DNA of 32,433 nt. Origin: Candidatus Avirikenella pullistercoris (GTDB taxonomy: Bacteria > Bacteroidota > Bacteroidia > Bacteroidales > Rikenellaceae). The notes below the pieces were generated by a model. The model ran no database searches and had not been told where the DNA came from. It saw only the letters and a list, made by a program, of their open reading frames with translations. The translations under genes were made by a program, and so were the position numbers. Positions 1 through 8,944 of the stretch are shown in pieces (position 1 is the stretch's first letter; each line of letters begins with the position of its first letter). The stretch is from contig DVIX01000002.1 of NCBI GenBank assembly GCA_018710935.1, forward strand, positions 1 to 32,433, given 5' to 3'.

Positions 1-157
1 CTATTCCTTCAGCTCAAAGGTGAATCCGATAATCCTGTGCTTACAGATTATCGTGCTTGACTTCTTCCTTAATCCCTGTCAATGACCTCATATTTAAATC
101 CCTCTCGAATGTCATCCTCGAACATCCCCGAATCTAAATAACTACCAATCCCTGATA
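1..157 (-). ncRNA. Candidate structured transcript or leader, cut by window edge
   Basis: Downstream of a strong leftward promoter there is no convincing reading frame; the longest leftward ATG frame I traced is 16 codons. The segment contains a very stable hairpin at 27-53: an 11-bp stem with one bulged base and a GCTT loop on the + strand. No T-tract follows the hairpin on either strand, so it does not look like a simple terminator. It could be a small structural RNA (for example 6S-like) or the 5' leader of a gene beyond the edge. I could not match it to tmRNA or RNase P by eye. Confidence 0.35.
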
Positions 158-163
158 GCGGGT

Positions 164-195
164 GCAAAAATAAACCCTTTTTTATTCTTATACAA
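164..195 (-). promoter_or_regulatory. Bacteroidetes-type promoter, leftward
   Basis: On the minus strand the -7 box TATTTTTGC (164-172) matches TAnnTTTGY perfectly. A TTG (193-195) lies 20 bp upstream of it. Transcription should start near 157 and run off the left edge, away from the Fur-family gene. Confidence 0.6.
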
Positions 196-487
196 ATATT
201 TTTACACCTTTTTTGATACAAAAACAAAAAAATCCCTGAGAACCACATAAATAATAACTTAACTTTTTTTCAAAAATCTCATTCCTGTCATAAAAAATGA
301 GAAAAATAGAGATAGATTATGATTTTGGTCTGATTTATGAAAAAGTATTCGAATAGAAGAAAACCTTCCAAATTATAGAGGAAAATCCTATTGTTTCAAA
401 TATCTGTTTCAACAACCAACAACTAATCAACATTCATATCTGAAATAATTTACAAGCAATACCATTTCCCTCTTGCAGATAATTTAT
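196..487. other. AT-rich intergenic region
   Basis: No reading frame looks genuine here. The stretch is strongly AT-rich and separates the leftward promoter from the perR operator and promoter. A fourth copy of the heptamer AATCCCT lies at 231-237. Nothing else was recognised. Confidence 0.6.
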
Positions 488-529
488 TGCAAAAAATTTG
501 CATTTAAAAATTATTGTCATTATTATTGC
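488..529 (+). promoter_or_regulatory. perR-katA promoter with candidate PerR operator
   Basis: A TTG at 498-500 and TATTATTGC at 521-529 are 20 bp apart and fit the Bacteroidetes promoter with one mismatch, putting the start site about 10 bp before the ATG at 546. The TTG lies inside the inverted repeat TGCAAAAAATTTGCA (488-502; 6-bp arms, 3-bp centre). An operator over the -33 box suggests repression, plausibly by the PerR protein encoded just downstream. This is inferred from position. Confidence 0.5.
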
Positions 530-545
530 ATACAACGGATTAAAA

Positions 546-953
546 ATGAATGCAACAGATATTATAAAAAAAGCGGGATTAAAAATCACCCCGCAACGTA
601 AAATCGTTTACGAAGCGATAGCAGAATTAAAACACGCTGCGATAGATACAATAATCGCTAAAGTGCAAGAATCTAATCCTGATATCACGATATCTACTAT
701 TTATCGTATTTTAGATTCATTTTACAAAGCGGATATACTCTCACAGGTCAATCATCCTAACGACGGAAAAACTTATTACGATATCACTCCCATACCCCAT
801 CATCACATATTTGAAGGGCAGAAAATTATTGATTATAGCGATCCTAAATTAACGGAATTAATCCGTCGATATTTAAAAGAAGGAGCATTTGAAACGGAGA
901 ATATCGATAAAATACAGGTACAAATTATTATTAATCCCATTAAATCCGACTGA
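546..953 (+). CDS. perR: Fur-family peroxide regulator, PerR-like
   Basis: This 135-residue protein is a Fur-family metal-dependent repressor. The ATG at 546 is chosen because a longer TTG-initiated frame would begin inside the promoter. An N-terminal winged helix (about 5-75) is followed by a short dimerisation domain. Aligned by eye to Bacillus PerR, the regulatory metal ligands are all present as H30, D79, H85, H87 and D97; Asp rather than Glu at the last position is typical of peroxide sensors. The protein contains no cysteine, so the two CxxC motifs of the usual structural zinc site are missing. The stop codon lies 2 bp before katA, which strongly suggests co-transcription and a role in hydrogen peroxide response. 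PerR rather than Fur or Zur is inferred from ligands and context. Confidence 0.75.
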   Translation: MNATDIIKKAGLKITPQRKIVYEAIAELKHAAIDTIIAKVQESNPDITISTIYRILDSFYKADILSQVNHPNDGKTYYDITPIPHHHIFEGQKIIDYSDPKLTELIRRYLKEGAFETENIDKIQVQIIINPIKSD

Positions 954-955
954 TT

Positions 956-2422
956 ATGGAAAAGAAAAAAATGACCACAGCTTCAGGACGCTCTGTTGCA
1001 GACAACCAAAATGTCCAGACAGCAGGACGCCCTGGGCCGATGCTATTACAAGATCCGTGGTTTTTAGAAAAACTTTCGCATTTCGACCGGGAAGTAATTC
1101 CCGAACGGCGCATGCATGCCAAAGGCTCCGGAGCTTATGGAACTTTCACCGTAACACATGACATTACTCAATACACCCGTGCTTCCATTTTTTCTGAAGT
1201 AGGAAAAAAGACCGAGTGTTTCGTACGTTTTTCGACCGTAGCCGGTGAACGGGGAGCAGCCGATGCCGAACGCGATATCCGAGGATTCGCCATGAAATTT
1301 TATACTGAAACCGGTAATTGGGATCTGGTAGGAAACAATACTCCTGTATTTTTCTTGCGCGACCCGCTGAAATTTCCCGATCTGAATCATGTCGTAAAAC
1401 GCGATCCCCGTACTAACATGCACAGTGCCAACAGCAACTGGGACTTCTGGACCTCATTGCCTGAAGCACTTCACCAGGTGACTATCACCATGAGCGACCG
1501 GGGTATTCCGGCTTCGTACCGCCATATGCACGGCTTCGGAAGCCATACTTTCAGCTTTATCAACAAAGATAATATCAGGACATGGGTAAAATTCCATCTT
1601 AAAACCATGCAAGGAATCAAAAACCTGACCGATGAAGAAGCCGCAGAAATCATAGGACGCGACCGTGAATCGCATCAACGGGACCTATATGAGGCTATCG
1701 AACGGGGCGATTTCCCACGCTGGGAATTCAAAATACAGGTAATGACTGAAGAAGAGGCCGAAAATTACCGCATCAATCCGTTTGACCTCACAAAAGTATG
1801 GCCGCATAAAGATTTCCCTTTAATAGATGTCGGTATTTTAGAACTTAACCGTAACCCGGAAAATTATTTCGCTGAAGTGGAACAATCGGCATTCAATCCA
1901 ATGAATATAATCGACGGTATCGGTTTTTCTCCCGACAAAATGCTGCAAGGGCGCCTGTTCTCTTACCGTGATGCCCAAAATTACCGTTTAGGAGTCAATC
2001 ACGGCCAGATTCCTGTAAACCGCCCGCGTTGCCCGTTCCATTCCTACCATCGCGACGGCTTTATGCGTACCGACGGAAACAACGGTTCTACTATCGGATA
2101 TGAACCGAACAGTTACGGAGAATGGCAGGAAAGTCCGGAAATGAAAGAACCACCCTTAAAACTTCACGGTAACGCTTATAACTACAATGAACGCGAATAC
2201 GACGAGGATTATTACAGCCAACCGGGCGACCTGTTCCGCCTAATGTCACCCGAACAACAAAAGGTTCTATTCAAAAACACAGCAGCTAATATGGGAGACT
2301 CGGAATTATTCATCAAACAACGCCATGTAAGAAATTGCTACAAAGCCGATCCAGCTTACGGGAAAGGAGTAGCAGAAGCATTAGGCATATCATTGGAAGA
2401 CGCATTAAAAGCAACCCGATAA
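956..2422 (+). CDS. katA: Monofunctional haem catalase
   Basis: A 488-residue small-subunit catalase that disproportionates hydrogen peroxide to water and oxygen in the cytoplasm. The distal-pocket His54 (in [11 protein letters not shown]), catalytic Asn127 ([11 protein letters not shown]) and proximal haem-ligand Tyr337 ([12 protein letters not shown]) are all visible. The conserved [10 protein letters not shown] signature is at 91-100. Length fits clade 3 KatA enzymes, which often bind NADPH. It starts 2 bp after perR and is followed by a strong terminator, giving a two-gene peroxide-defence operon. No truncation or missing catalytic residue is seen. Confidence 0.96.
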   Translation: MEKKKMTTASGRSVADNQNVQTAGRPGPMLLQDPWFLEKLSHFDREVIPERRMHAKGSGAYGTFTVTHDITQYTRASIFSEVGKKTECFVRFSTVAGERGAADAERDIRGFAMKFYTETGNWDLVGNNTPVFFLRDPLKFPDLNHVVKRDPRTNMHSANSNWDFWTSLPEALHQVTITMSDRGIPASYRHMHGFGSHTFSFINKDNIRTWVKFHLKTMQGIKNLTDEEAAEIIGRDRESHQRDLYEAIERGDFPRWEFKIQVMTEEEAENYRINPFDLTKVWPHKDFPLIDVGILELNRNPENYFAEVEQSAFNPMNIIDGIGFSPDKMLQGRLFSYRDAQNYRLGVNHGQIPVNRPRCPFHSYHRDGFMRTDGNNGSTIGYEPNSYGEWQESPEMKEPPLKLHGNAYNYNEREYDEDYYSQPGDLFRLMSPEQQKVLFKNTAANMGDSELFIKQRHVRNCYKADPAYGKGVAEALGISLEDALKATR

Positions 2423-2445
2423 ATAAAAACAAAAAACGACAAAGA

Positions 2446-2480
2446 ACAGGGATAGCCGGAATCCGGTTATCCCTGTCTTT
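2446..2480 (+). terminator. Terminator of perR-katA
   Basis: A 14-bp stem (ACAGGGATA plus GCCGG paired with CCGGT plus TATCCCTGT, one G-T pair) with a 3-nt loop, followed by a short T-rich tail. Confidence 0.85.
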
Positions 2481-2483
2481 ACA

Positions 2484-2517
2484 TTGAATCGGAATAATGA
2501 AATTTCGTTATTTTTGC
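2484..2517 (+). promoter_or_regulatory. Promoter of LuxE-like gene
   Basis: TTG at 2484-2486 and a perfect TATTTTTGC at 2509-2517, spacing 22 bp. It places the start site about 15 bp before the ATG at 2539 and rules out the upstream in-frame ATG at 2497. Confidence 0.65.
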
Positions 2518-2538
2518 ATTAATTTAAAAACATTCCGC

Positions 2539-3507
2539 ATGAACTTCCGTAACATTTTCTCAATAAATTCGGATGACGCTTTTCAAACCGCAGCGCTCGA
2601 TATTTTCAGGTACCAGGCAACAACGTGCGAACCATACCGCAGATATATAAATTATCTGGGCATTCTCCCCGAAAAAGTCGATAAGATAGAACAAATCCCA
2701 TTTTTACCTATCGAACTGTTCAAGTCGGAACGGATTATCTGCGGAGAGCCGAATTACGATATTGTATTCAGCAGTAGTGGGACTACCGGAACTCAACAAA
2801 GTCATCACTATATAAAAGATGTATCGGTATATGAAACCTCTTTTGTCAAAGGTTTTGAATTATTTTACGGGAAACCGGAACAACTGAATATTTTTGCCTT
2901 GCTTCCCAGCTATTTGGAAAGAGAAGGTTCATCGCTTATCTATATGGTGGAACATTTAATCGCCGGAAGCCCGGACAGCGGTTTTTTCCTGTACGACCAT
3001 GAAAACCTGCTGAAACGGCTAGAATGCCGGGACGTAACAAAAAAGACCATTCTTTTCGGAGTTAGTTTCGCTTTATTAGATTTAGCAGAACAACAGCCTA
3101 TTAAATTAGGGGAGAGTGTTACCGTTATGGAAACGGGTGGAATGAAAGGACGCCGGAAAGAACTGCCTCGCGAAGAGCTGCACCGTATTTTATGCCGAAA
3201 TTTAGGAGTTTCGGCCATTCATTCAGAATACGGCATGTGCGAATGCCTTTCCCAGGCTTATTCCGACGGGAATGGCACTTTCCGTTCTGTTCCCTGGATG
3301 CGGATACTTGTCCGTGATTTGCACGACCCTTTCCATTATTTAGGCAACAACCGAAGAGGAGGCCTCAATATCATTGATTTAGCCAATTTCAATTCCTGTT
3401 CTTTCATCCAAACGCAGGATTTAGGCATGACCTACTCCGACGGACAATTCTCTGTTGAAGGACGTATCGATTACAGCGATATAAGAGGATGTAACCTGCT
3501 TATATAA
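2539..3507 (+). CDS. LuxE-family acyl-protein synthetase-like protein
   Basis: A 322-residue adenylate-forming enzyme of the LuxE/acyl-protein synthetase family, which activates a carboxylic acid as acyl-AMP and passes it to a cysteine thioester. The ATP-binding loop SSSGTTG is at 78-84. The C-terminal GCNLLI places Cys318 four residues from the last residue, matching the acylated cysteine near the C-terminus of bacterial LuxE. No luxC-, luxD- or luciferase-like gene is nearby, and the gene has its own promoter, so bioluminescence is not implied. The substrate is unknown. The in-frame ATG at 2497 lies upstream of the -7 box and is not used. Confidence 0.75.
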   Translation: MNFRNIFSINSDDAFQTAALDIFRYQATTCEPYRRYINYLGILPEKVDKIEQIPFLPIELFKSERIICGEPNYDIVFSSSGTTGTQQSHHYIKDVSVYETSFVKGFELFYGKPEQLNIFALLPSYLEREGSSLIYMVEHLIAGSPDSGFFLYDHENLLKRLECRDVTKKTILFGVSFALLDLAEQQPIKLGESVTVMETGGMKGRRKELPREELHRILCRNLGVSAIHSEYGMCECLSQAYSDGNGTFRSVPWMRILVRDLHDPFHYLGNNRRGGLNIIDLANFNSCSFIQTQDLGMTYSDGQFSVEGRIDYSDIRGCNLLI

Positions 3508-3564
3508 TCCTTTTTTATTTGCGAATAAAAAACCAATCATTCCGAATCGCATCGTTTTCACTAC

Positions 3565-3588
3565 CTGCCCGAACATTTATCGGCCAAT
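3565..3588 (+). repeat. Dispersed repeat, copy 1
   Basis: Begins CTGCCCGA and ends CGGCCAAT with a variable AT-rich centre. Shares its first eight bases exactly with copies at 3636 and 27144. Confidence 0.4.
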
Positions 3589-3635
3589 AACATTATACAG
3601 TTACACAACCGCTACAATATCCCCGGTCTTATTCC

Positions 3636-3658
3636 CTGCCCGACAACTCCCGGCCAAT
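3636..3658 (+). repeat. Dispersed repeat, copy 2
   Basis: Begins CTGCCCGACAA and ends CGGCCAAT; 71 bp from copy 1 and one base shorter. All copies contain a short GCC...GGC inverted pair. Confidence 0.4.
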
Positions 3659-3842
3659 TTTTCCGCTTTTTTATCCTGTTTCCCTAAATATCTGTTTTTT
3701 TCGCATCCGAAATAACTTCATTATATTTCACTCATCTTCAAACGATTTACCCTTTTCTATCTAAAACTGTTCTACTTCATTTTTCAATTTATTTCCCGAT
3801 AATATTAAAAGTATATTTTCTGTTTTTAAAAGGGATTATTAT

Positions 3843-3850
3843 TATCTTTG
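3843..3850 (+). promoter_or_regulatory. Likely -7 box of copA
   Basis: TATCTTTG matches TAnnTTTG exactly, 23 bp before the copA ATG. No clear TTG box is present at the usual distance, which is common for promoters needing an activator. Confidence 0.45.
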
Positions 3851-3873
3851 AAATAAGAAGTCAATTATAAAAT

Positions 3874-6081
3874 ATGAGTATTATAAAAAAAACATATCCG
3901 GTACTCGAAATGAGCTGCGCTGCTTGCGCAGTAAACGTAGAAAGCATGGTCAAATCGCTGCCGGGTATTATCGGTGCATCGGTCAATTTCGCTGCCAATA
4001 CATTGAACGTAGAATACAATTCTGCAGAAATAACCCCCGAAAAAATACGGGAAGCCGTTCAATCCATCGGTTATGATCTAATTATCGAAGAAGATAACAG
4101 CCTCGAATTACAGGAAGAAAATCAAAAAAGGCACTATCTGCAATTAAAACGAAAAACTTTATGGGCATGGATTTTCTGCATCCCTTTAATGGCTATCAGC
4201 ATGAGCATCATGCATAACCAGACTGCTAACTGGGTAATGTGCCTGCTAACTGTTCCCGTTCTGTCCCTGTTCGGACAAACTTTTTTCATTAACAGCTGGA
4301 AACAAGCAAAACATGGGAAAGCCAACATGGATACATTGGTATCGCTAAGCACCTCTATCGCTTTCTTGTTCAGCTTATTCAATACAGCTTATCCTCAATT
4401 TTGGTATAATCACGGTTTGGAACCCCACGTATATTACGAAGCTGCAGCTATGATCATTGCCTTTGTTCTTTTAGGCCGCACATTGGAAGAACGTGCCAAA
4501 ACCAGCACCTCGTCAGCCATAAAAAAACTGATGGGGTTGCAACCTAAAACCGCACGACTCGTAGCGGACGACGGTTCCGAAACAGAAGTTCCTATCGTCC
4601 AACTACAACAAGGTGAACGTATCAGCGTCCGTCCGGGAGAAAAAATTCCGGTAGACGGGATTATCATCTCTGGCAGCTCTTTTGTCGATGAAAGCATGAT
4701 AAGCGGAGAACCTATCGCCGTAGAAAAACAACAAGGCGACAAAGCTTTAGCAGGAACAATCAATCAACACGGTTCTTTCATTCTGAAAGCGACACAAGTA
4801 GGTTCGGAAACAGTATTAGCCCAAATTGTCCGAATGGTACAAGAAGCACAAGGCAGTAAAGCCCCCGTACAAAGGATTGTAGATAAAATAAGCGGCATCT
4901 TCGTCCCCGTAGTAATAGGGCTGGCTCTGTTAACATTTACTCTCTGGACATCCATCGGAGGATTGAACGACCTTTCTTACGCATTGCTTTCTGCCGTATC
5001 GGTACTGGTAATCGCCTGCCCTTGCGCATTAGGACTCGCTACTCCGACTGCCCTAATGGTAGGTATCGGCAAAGCCGCCGAACAGCATATTTTAATTAAA
5101 GATGCTTTCGCTTTAGAAAATATGTGTAAAGTAAACACCGTCGTTCTGGATAAGACAGGAACCCTAACCGAAGGGAAACCGGCCGTTACGGACTGGCTAT
5201 GGCTCGTTCCGGAAGAGGAAAGGTTGAAATCGATATTACTTGCTGCAGAAATGAAATCGGAACACCCGCTCGCTTCAGCACTGGCTATCTCTTTGGAAAG
5301 CTTGGAACCTTATCCTGTCGATTCTTTCGAAAGCATTACCGGAAAAGGAATTGAAGTAACCGTACAAAACGAAAAATATTGGGCAGGAAATAACTCCCTC
5401 GCCCGGAATTTTCATATCAATACGGCCAATTTATCCATTCCCGAAATAGACCTTTGGCAACAGGCTGGCAAAAGTACCGTCTTTTATGGAAAAGACAATA
5501 CTCTATTAGCTGTCATTGCAATTGCCGATCCCATAAAACAAAGTTCATTCAATGCTATCCATACCTTAACTGCGCAAGGTATCGAAGTGCACATGCTTAC
5601 CGGAGATAACGGGAAAGTTGCTGCTACAGTAGCTCAATCCCTATCCATCCCGCATTTTCGCGCAGAAATGTTGCCCAACGATAAAGAACAGTATATTCTA
5701 GACCTTCAGAAAACAGGCAAAATAGTTGCGATGGCAGGAGATGGAATCAACGATTCCCAGGCACTGGCACGTGCCGACGTAAGTATTGCCATGGGAAAAG
5801 GAACGGATATTGCAATGAACGTAGCGATGGTAACCCTTATCACTTCCGACCTGATGCTATTGCCCAAAGCGATAAACCTGTCCCGGAAAACGGTACGGCT
5901 CATACACCAAAACCTTTTCTGGGCATTCATATACAACCTAATAGGGATTCCATTAGCTGCCGGAGCCCTCTATCCCGCTTTCGGCATACTGCTTAATCCG
6001 ATGATTGCCAGCGCGGCAATGGCATTCAGTTCCGTATCGGTCGTATTAAACAGCCTTCGGTTAAAATGGAGCAAACTATAA
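3874..6081 (+). CDS. copA: Copper-exporting P1B-type ATPase
   Basis: This 735-residue inner-membrane pump exports monovalent copper (or silver) using ATP. It has one N-terminal metal-binding domain with a C-A-A-C site at 15-18. The transmembrane metal motif CPC is at 382-384, the phosphorylated Asp426 in [11 protein letters not shown], and the hinge motif [15 protein letters not shown] precedes the last two membrane helices. The C-terminal NPM...SS pattern in the final helix is typical of Cu(I) rather than Zn transporters. A small CopZ-like gene follows 28 bp downstream, supporting a copper role and one operon. Length and domain order are normal. Confidence 0.93.
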   Translation: MSIIKKTYPVLEMSCAACAVNVESMVKSLPGIIGASVNFAANTLNVEYNSAEITPEKIREAVQSIGYDLIIEEDNSLELQEENQKRHYLQLKRKTLWAWIFCIPLMAISMSIMHNQTANWVMCLLTVPVLSLFGQTFFINSWKQAKHGKANMDTLVSLSTSIAFLFSLFNTAYPQFWYNHGLEPHVYYEAAAMIIAFVLLGRTLEERAKTSTSSAIKKLMGLQPKTARLVADDGSETEVPIVQLQQGERISVRPGEKIPVDGIIISGSSFVDESMISGEPIAVEKQQGDKALAGTINQHGSFILKATQVGSETVLAQIVRMVQEAQGSKAPVQRIVDKISGIFVPVVIGLALLTFTLWTSIGGLNDLSYALLSAVSVLVIACPCALGLATPTALMVGIGKAAEQHILIKDAFALENMCKVNTVVLDKTGTLTEGKPAVTDWLWLVPEEERLKSILLAAEMKSEHPLASALAISLESLEPYPVDSFESITGKGIEVTVQNEKYWAGNNSLARNFHINTANLSIPEIDLWQQAGKSTVFYGKDNTLLAVIAIADPIKQSSFNAIHTLTAQGIEVHMLTGDNGKVAATVAQSLSIPHFRAEMLPNDKEQYILDLQKTGKIVAMAGDGINDSQALARADVSIAMGKGTDIAMNVAMVTLITSDLMLLPKAINLSRKTVRLIHQNLFWAFIYNLIGIPLAAGALYPAFGILLNPMIASAAMAFSSVSVVLNSLRLKWSKL

Positions 6082-6109
6082 ATTATCAATATAACTAATT
6101 ATTAAAGAT

Positions 6110-6319
6110 ATGGAAACAAAAAAATTTAAAACCAATGCAAAATGCGGCGGTTGTGTAGCAAAAATCAAAACCGAATTAAATAAAATCGTTCCTGAAAACC
6201 AATGGTCGATCGATCTGACCTCGCCGGAAAAAACCCTGACAGTCACTTCCGACCAGCCTGCAGAAAAGATTATAGAAGCGGTACAAACCGCCGGCTTCAA
6301 GGCAGAACCGCTCAACTAA
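6110..6319 (+). CDS. Small heavy-metal-associated chaperone, CopZ-like
   Basis: A 69-residue single HMA-domain protein with a ferredoxin-like fold. The metal site is C12-G-G-C15 rather than the more usual C-x-x-C with a preceding methionine. It most likely carries Cu(I) to the CopA pump encoded just upstream. The two genes appear co-transcribed and are closed by a terminator immediately downstream. Metal specificity is inferred from the neighbour. Confidence 0.85.
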   Translation: METKKFKTNAKCGGCVAKIKTELNKIVPENQWSIDLTSPEKTLTVTSDQPAEKIIEAVQTAGFKAEPLN

Positions 6320-6327
6320 AACTAACG

Positions 6328-6370
6328 GGACAGAGAGGATTCTTCTCCCTGTCCTATATCTTCTTTTTTC
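6328..6370 (+). terminator. Terminator of copA unit
   Basis: Stem GGACAG/CTGTCC plus GAG/CTC across one A-C mismatch, 7-nt loop, followed within about 8 bases by a T-rich run. Confidence 0.75.
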
Positions 6371-6481
6371 TGAAGAACGAACTATCGACCATACCGAAAC
6401 TTTCAAAGCTATTTTAATCGGAATAAAACAAAAAAACGATTTAACGAATTATACAAACCTTAATAATCTACTAACGAAAGT

Positions 6482-7603
6482 ATGGAACCTTCAAAAGTTT
6501 ATTTTACTAATCTGCGGACCTCACCTACCAGCAATCTACTGGATAAGATGGAACGCTTAGTGAAAAAAGCGGGTATTACCCAGATTCCCTTCGCCGACCA
6601 ATTCGTAGCCATTAAAATTCATTTCGGAGAACCGGGAAACCTCGCTTATCTTCGCCCGAATTATGCAGCCCGCATGGCAAATTTACTGCGGAGCATGAAT
6701 GCCAAACCTTTCCTGACCGACTGCAACACCCTCTATTCCGGTAAACGTGCCAATGCAGTAGATCACCTGCAAAGTGCAATGGAGAATGGTTACAATCCCA
6801 TTTCCGCACAATGCCAAGTCATCATTGCCGATGGACTGAAAGGAACAGACTGCCGTGAAATAGAAATCGACGGAGAATACTGCAAAGCCCCAAAAATCGG
6901 AACGGCTTTAGCCGACGCCGATATTATTATTTCCATGAACCATTTTAAAGGACACGAACAAGCTGGATTCGGAGGTGCACTAAAAAACCTCGGCATGGGA
7001 GGAGCCAGCGTAGCCGGCAAATTGGAGTTGCACTCTGCTTCGCAACCGACCGTAAAAAAAGAAAATTGCAAAAGCTGCAATATCTGCGTAAAACACTGCG
7101 CCCATGACGCTATTCATTTGGACAAAAATAAAAAAGCCGACATAGATTACACGAAATGCGTAGGATGCGGACAGTGCGTAGCCCTCTGCCAATACGATGC
7201 AGCGGTGCTCGCTACTTACGACACCTCCGAACGCCTTAACTATAAAATTGCCGAATATACTAAAGCCATTCTTCTGAACAAGCCTAACTTTCACATCAGT
7301 TTCATCATGAATGTATCTCCGGAATGCGACTGCTGGAACCACAACGACGCAGCGATCGTTCCCGATTTAGGGATTGCTGCTTCATTCGATCCGGTCGCTC
7401 TCGATAAAGCTTGTGCAGATATGGTCATAAAAGCCCCTATTCTGGAAACAGACAACCAATTAGCCAACACTCATCCTCACGACCATTTGGAAGGAGCCGA
7501 TAAATTTCATCTTCTGCATCCTGATACGGATTGGCTTGCAGGATTGAAACATGCGGAAAAAATCGGCATCGGAACCATGAATTATGAACTAATTACCGTT
7601 TAA
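6482..7603 (+). CDS. DUF362 protein with two 4Fe-4S clusters
   Basis: A 373-residue cytoplasmic protein. The N-terminal two thirds is a DUF362 domain; the centre carries a bacterial ferredoxin module. Eight cysteines, C196/C199/C202/C206 and C226/C229/C232/C236, form two classic CxxCxxCxxxC motifs for [4Fe-4S] clusters. The motif MNHFKGHEQAGFGGALKNLGMG (152-173) is characteristic of the family. The biochemical role of DUF362-ferredoxin proteins is not established; an electron-transfer or metal-centre function is plausible. It is flanked by terminators on both sides and so appears to be transcribed alone. Confidence 0.8.
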   Translation: MEPSKVYFTNLRTSPTSNLLDKMERLVKKAGITQIPFADQFVAIKIHFGEPGNLAYLRPNYAARMANLLRSMNAKPFLTDCNTLYSGKRANAVDHLQSAMENGYNPISAQCQVIIADGLKGTDCREIEIDGEYCKAPKIGTALADADIIISMNHFKGHEQAGFGGALKNLGMGGASVAGKLELHSASQPTVKKENCKSCNICVKHCAHDAIHLDKNKKADIDYTKCVGCGQCVALCQYDAAVLATYDTSERLNYKIAEYTKAILLNKPNFHISFIMNVSPECDCWNHNDAAIVPDLGIAASFDPVALDKACADMVIKAPILETDNQLANTHPHDHLEGADKFHLLHPDTDWLAGLKHAEKIGIGTMNYELITV

Positions 7604-7650
7604 TTTTTTCGGCTGTAATTTTCGCAACCAGGAAAATATCGGACATTACT

Positions 7651-7690
7651 TCTCCGAAATATCTTAAAAAGATATTTCGGAGAGTTTTTT
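7651..7690 (+). terminator. Terminator of DUF362 gene
   Basis: A perfect 15-bp stem (arms 7651-7665 and 7669-7683) with a 3-nt loop, followed by six T. A textbook intrinsic terminator. Confidence 0.9.
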
Positions 7691-7794
7691 ATACAGGCCT
7701 CTCTCTTAATTTTAAAATAACCTATAAATTCCATGCCCCTATTTTCTAAAATTTCGAATTACAAAAAATTATTCATCTATTAAAAATATTCGTT

Positions 7795-7803
7795 TATTTT
7801 TGC
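7795..7803 (+). promoter_or_regulatory. -7 box of secreted-protein gene
   Basis: TATTTTTGC is a perfect Bacteroidetes -7 box, 23 bp before the ATG at 7827. The upstream box is not clear. A longer frame would start on the TTG inside this box. Confidence 0.5.
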
Positions 7804-7826
7804 AACAAAACACTAAATATCCGAAT

Positions 7827-8792
7827 ATGAAAACCAAAAATCTGATTTTAAATTTATTTTTGTTCGTTGTTACCCCAACTATTGTTTTTTCCCAATCACT
7901 CGACAAAGAAGTTCAGGCTATTCAGGAACTCGCATCCAATCCCGAATCACATATATTCATCGATTTTCTTACTGAAAAATTCGACTATACACAAGAAATA
8001 GGATTGGGAGAAAGCGAATCCCGCTACGATGAAATAAAAGGGAAAAGCCAACTCGATGCCTCAGGCAATATCGCCATTAAAAAAAATCCGTATTTCAGCG
8101 GTGTAAAATATGGAGGGACAAACGATATTCTGAATTATATCCGGCTTGCTTTCCCATACGATAAATTTTCCGCCATACGCCAGATACTGACAGATACGTT
8201 CGGAGCTCCCGATACGGAAAGTGCAGGAATGCAACAACCTCAATCAATCTATTACGTTCCCGGAAAATACTATATTACCCTGTCCCAAAACAACCGCTAC
8301 TTAAATATCGCAGCCCTCGATTTCATCCCCAATGAAACCGAATATGACGAAACGACCCAAACCGCTATCACATACGTACCTCAAACACCGGTAAGGCGTC
8401 CGGACCCCATTCAATATATCAAACAGAACTTCGCATACAGTTATAATACAGATAACGGGTCCAACGGTTTTGCTATAAAAACCTATTATTGCGGAAAAGG
8501 TTGGTTCAATATGGAAAAAATTATTTTTCAACTCGATAATGGAGAAGAGATAACTATCGACGCCCATCCCGAAAAAAACACAGAGCAGCTAATTACCAGT
8601 ACGAATTTTATCGAAAACGACATAACAGCTGTTTCTGCCGAAACATTGGGAAAATTATTAAATGCCTCAACCGTAAAGGTTACAGTAACCGGAGAGAATG
8701 GCAAAACACTCTCTTTCGACCTGACTCCTTTACATAAATACCAAATGACGGTTGCCAAATATTATTTCGACAACCAACTGCAAATAAAATAA
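7827..8792 (+). CDS. Secreted protein of unknown function
   Basis: A 321-residue protein with an N-terminal Sec signal peptide (about 1-24, cleavage after a VFSQS-like end). I do not recognise the mature domain. It is rich in beta-prone segments and aromatic residues with no obvious catalytic motif. The C-terminal third (KIIFQLDNGEEITIDA and onward) looks like a small beta-sandwich. The start at 7827 is chosen because it gives the signal peptide and sits correctly behind the promoter. It is probably periplasmic or surface-exposed and is monocistronic, bounded by hairpins on both sides. Confidence 0.7.
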   Translation: MKTKNLILNLFLFVVTPTIVFSQSLDKEVQAIQELASNPESHIFIDFLTEKFDYTQEIGLGESESRYDEIKGKSQLDASGNIAIKKNPYFSGVKYGGTNDILNYIRLAFPYDKFSAIRQILTDTFGAPDTESAGMQQPQSIYYVPGKYYITLSQNNRYLNIAALDFIPNETEYDETTQTAITYVPQTPVRRPDPIQYIKQNFAYSYNTDNGSNGFAIKTYYCGKGWFNMEKIIFQLDNGEEITIDAHPEKNTEQLITSTNFIENDITAVSAETLGKLLNASTVKVTVTGENGKTLSFDLTPLHKYQMTVAKYYFDNQLQIK

Positions 8793-8810
8793 CAACCGGT
8801 AAAAAGATAA

Positions 8811-8840
8811 ACGGGGAACTATTTTGAAATAGTTCCCCGT
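8811..8840 (-). terminator. Hairpin terminator between convergent genes
   Basis: A 14-bp perfect inverted repeat (ACGGGGAACTATTT and its complement). In the leftward direction it is followed by TTTATCTTTTT, so it mainly suits the HAD gene on the minus strand. Read rightward there is no T-tract, but it may still limit readthrough from the secreted-protein gene. Confidence 0.7.
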
Positions 8841-8944
8841 TCAAGTTGAACCCATCCTGCCTAAAAACAGGTACACCTGTATAACAGAGATATGAAAGAT
8901 AATACGAATAAATCCTGTTATCTGTTGCAATTATTTTTCATACC

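Larger units (their letters stand above)
3508..3842. other. Intergenic region with two copies of a short dispersed repeat
   Basis: No credible gene. Two copies of a roughly 24-bp degenerate repeat beginning CTGCCCGA and containing CGGCCAAT lie at 3565-3588 and 3636-3658. A third copy is at 27144-27167. The rest is T-rich and unremarkable, leading into the copA promoter. Confidence 0.55.

Noticed and set aside
41-91. 16-codon leftward reading frame at the left edge
   Set aside because: Too short, no start context, and lies in a strongly structured segment.
498-545. N-terminal extension of perR from a TTG codon
   Set aside because: It begins inside the -33 box and the family domain starts at the ATG at 546.
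2497-2538. Upstream ATG of the LuxE-like gene
   Set aside because: It lies before the -7 box, so it would not be in the transcript.
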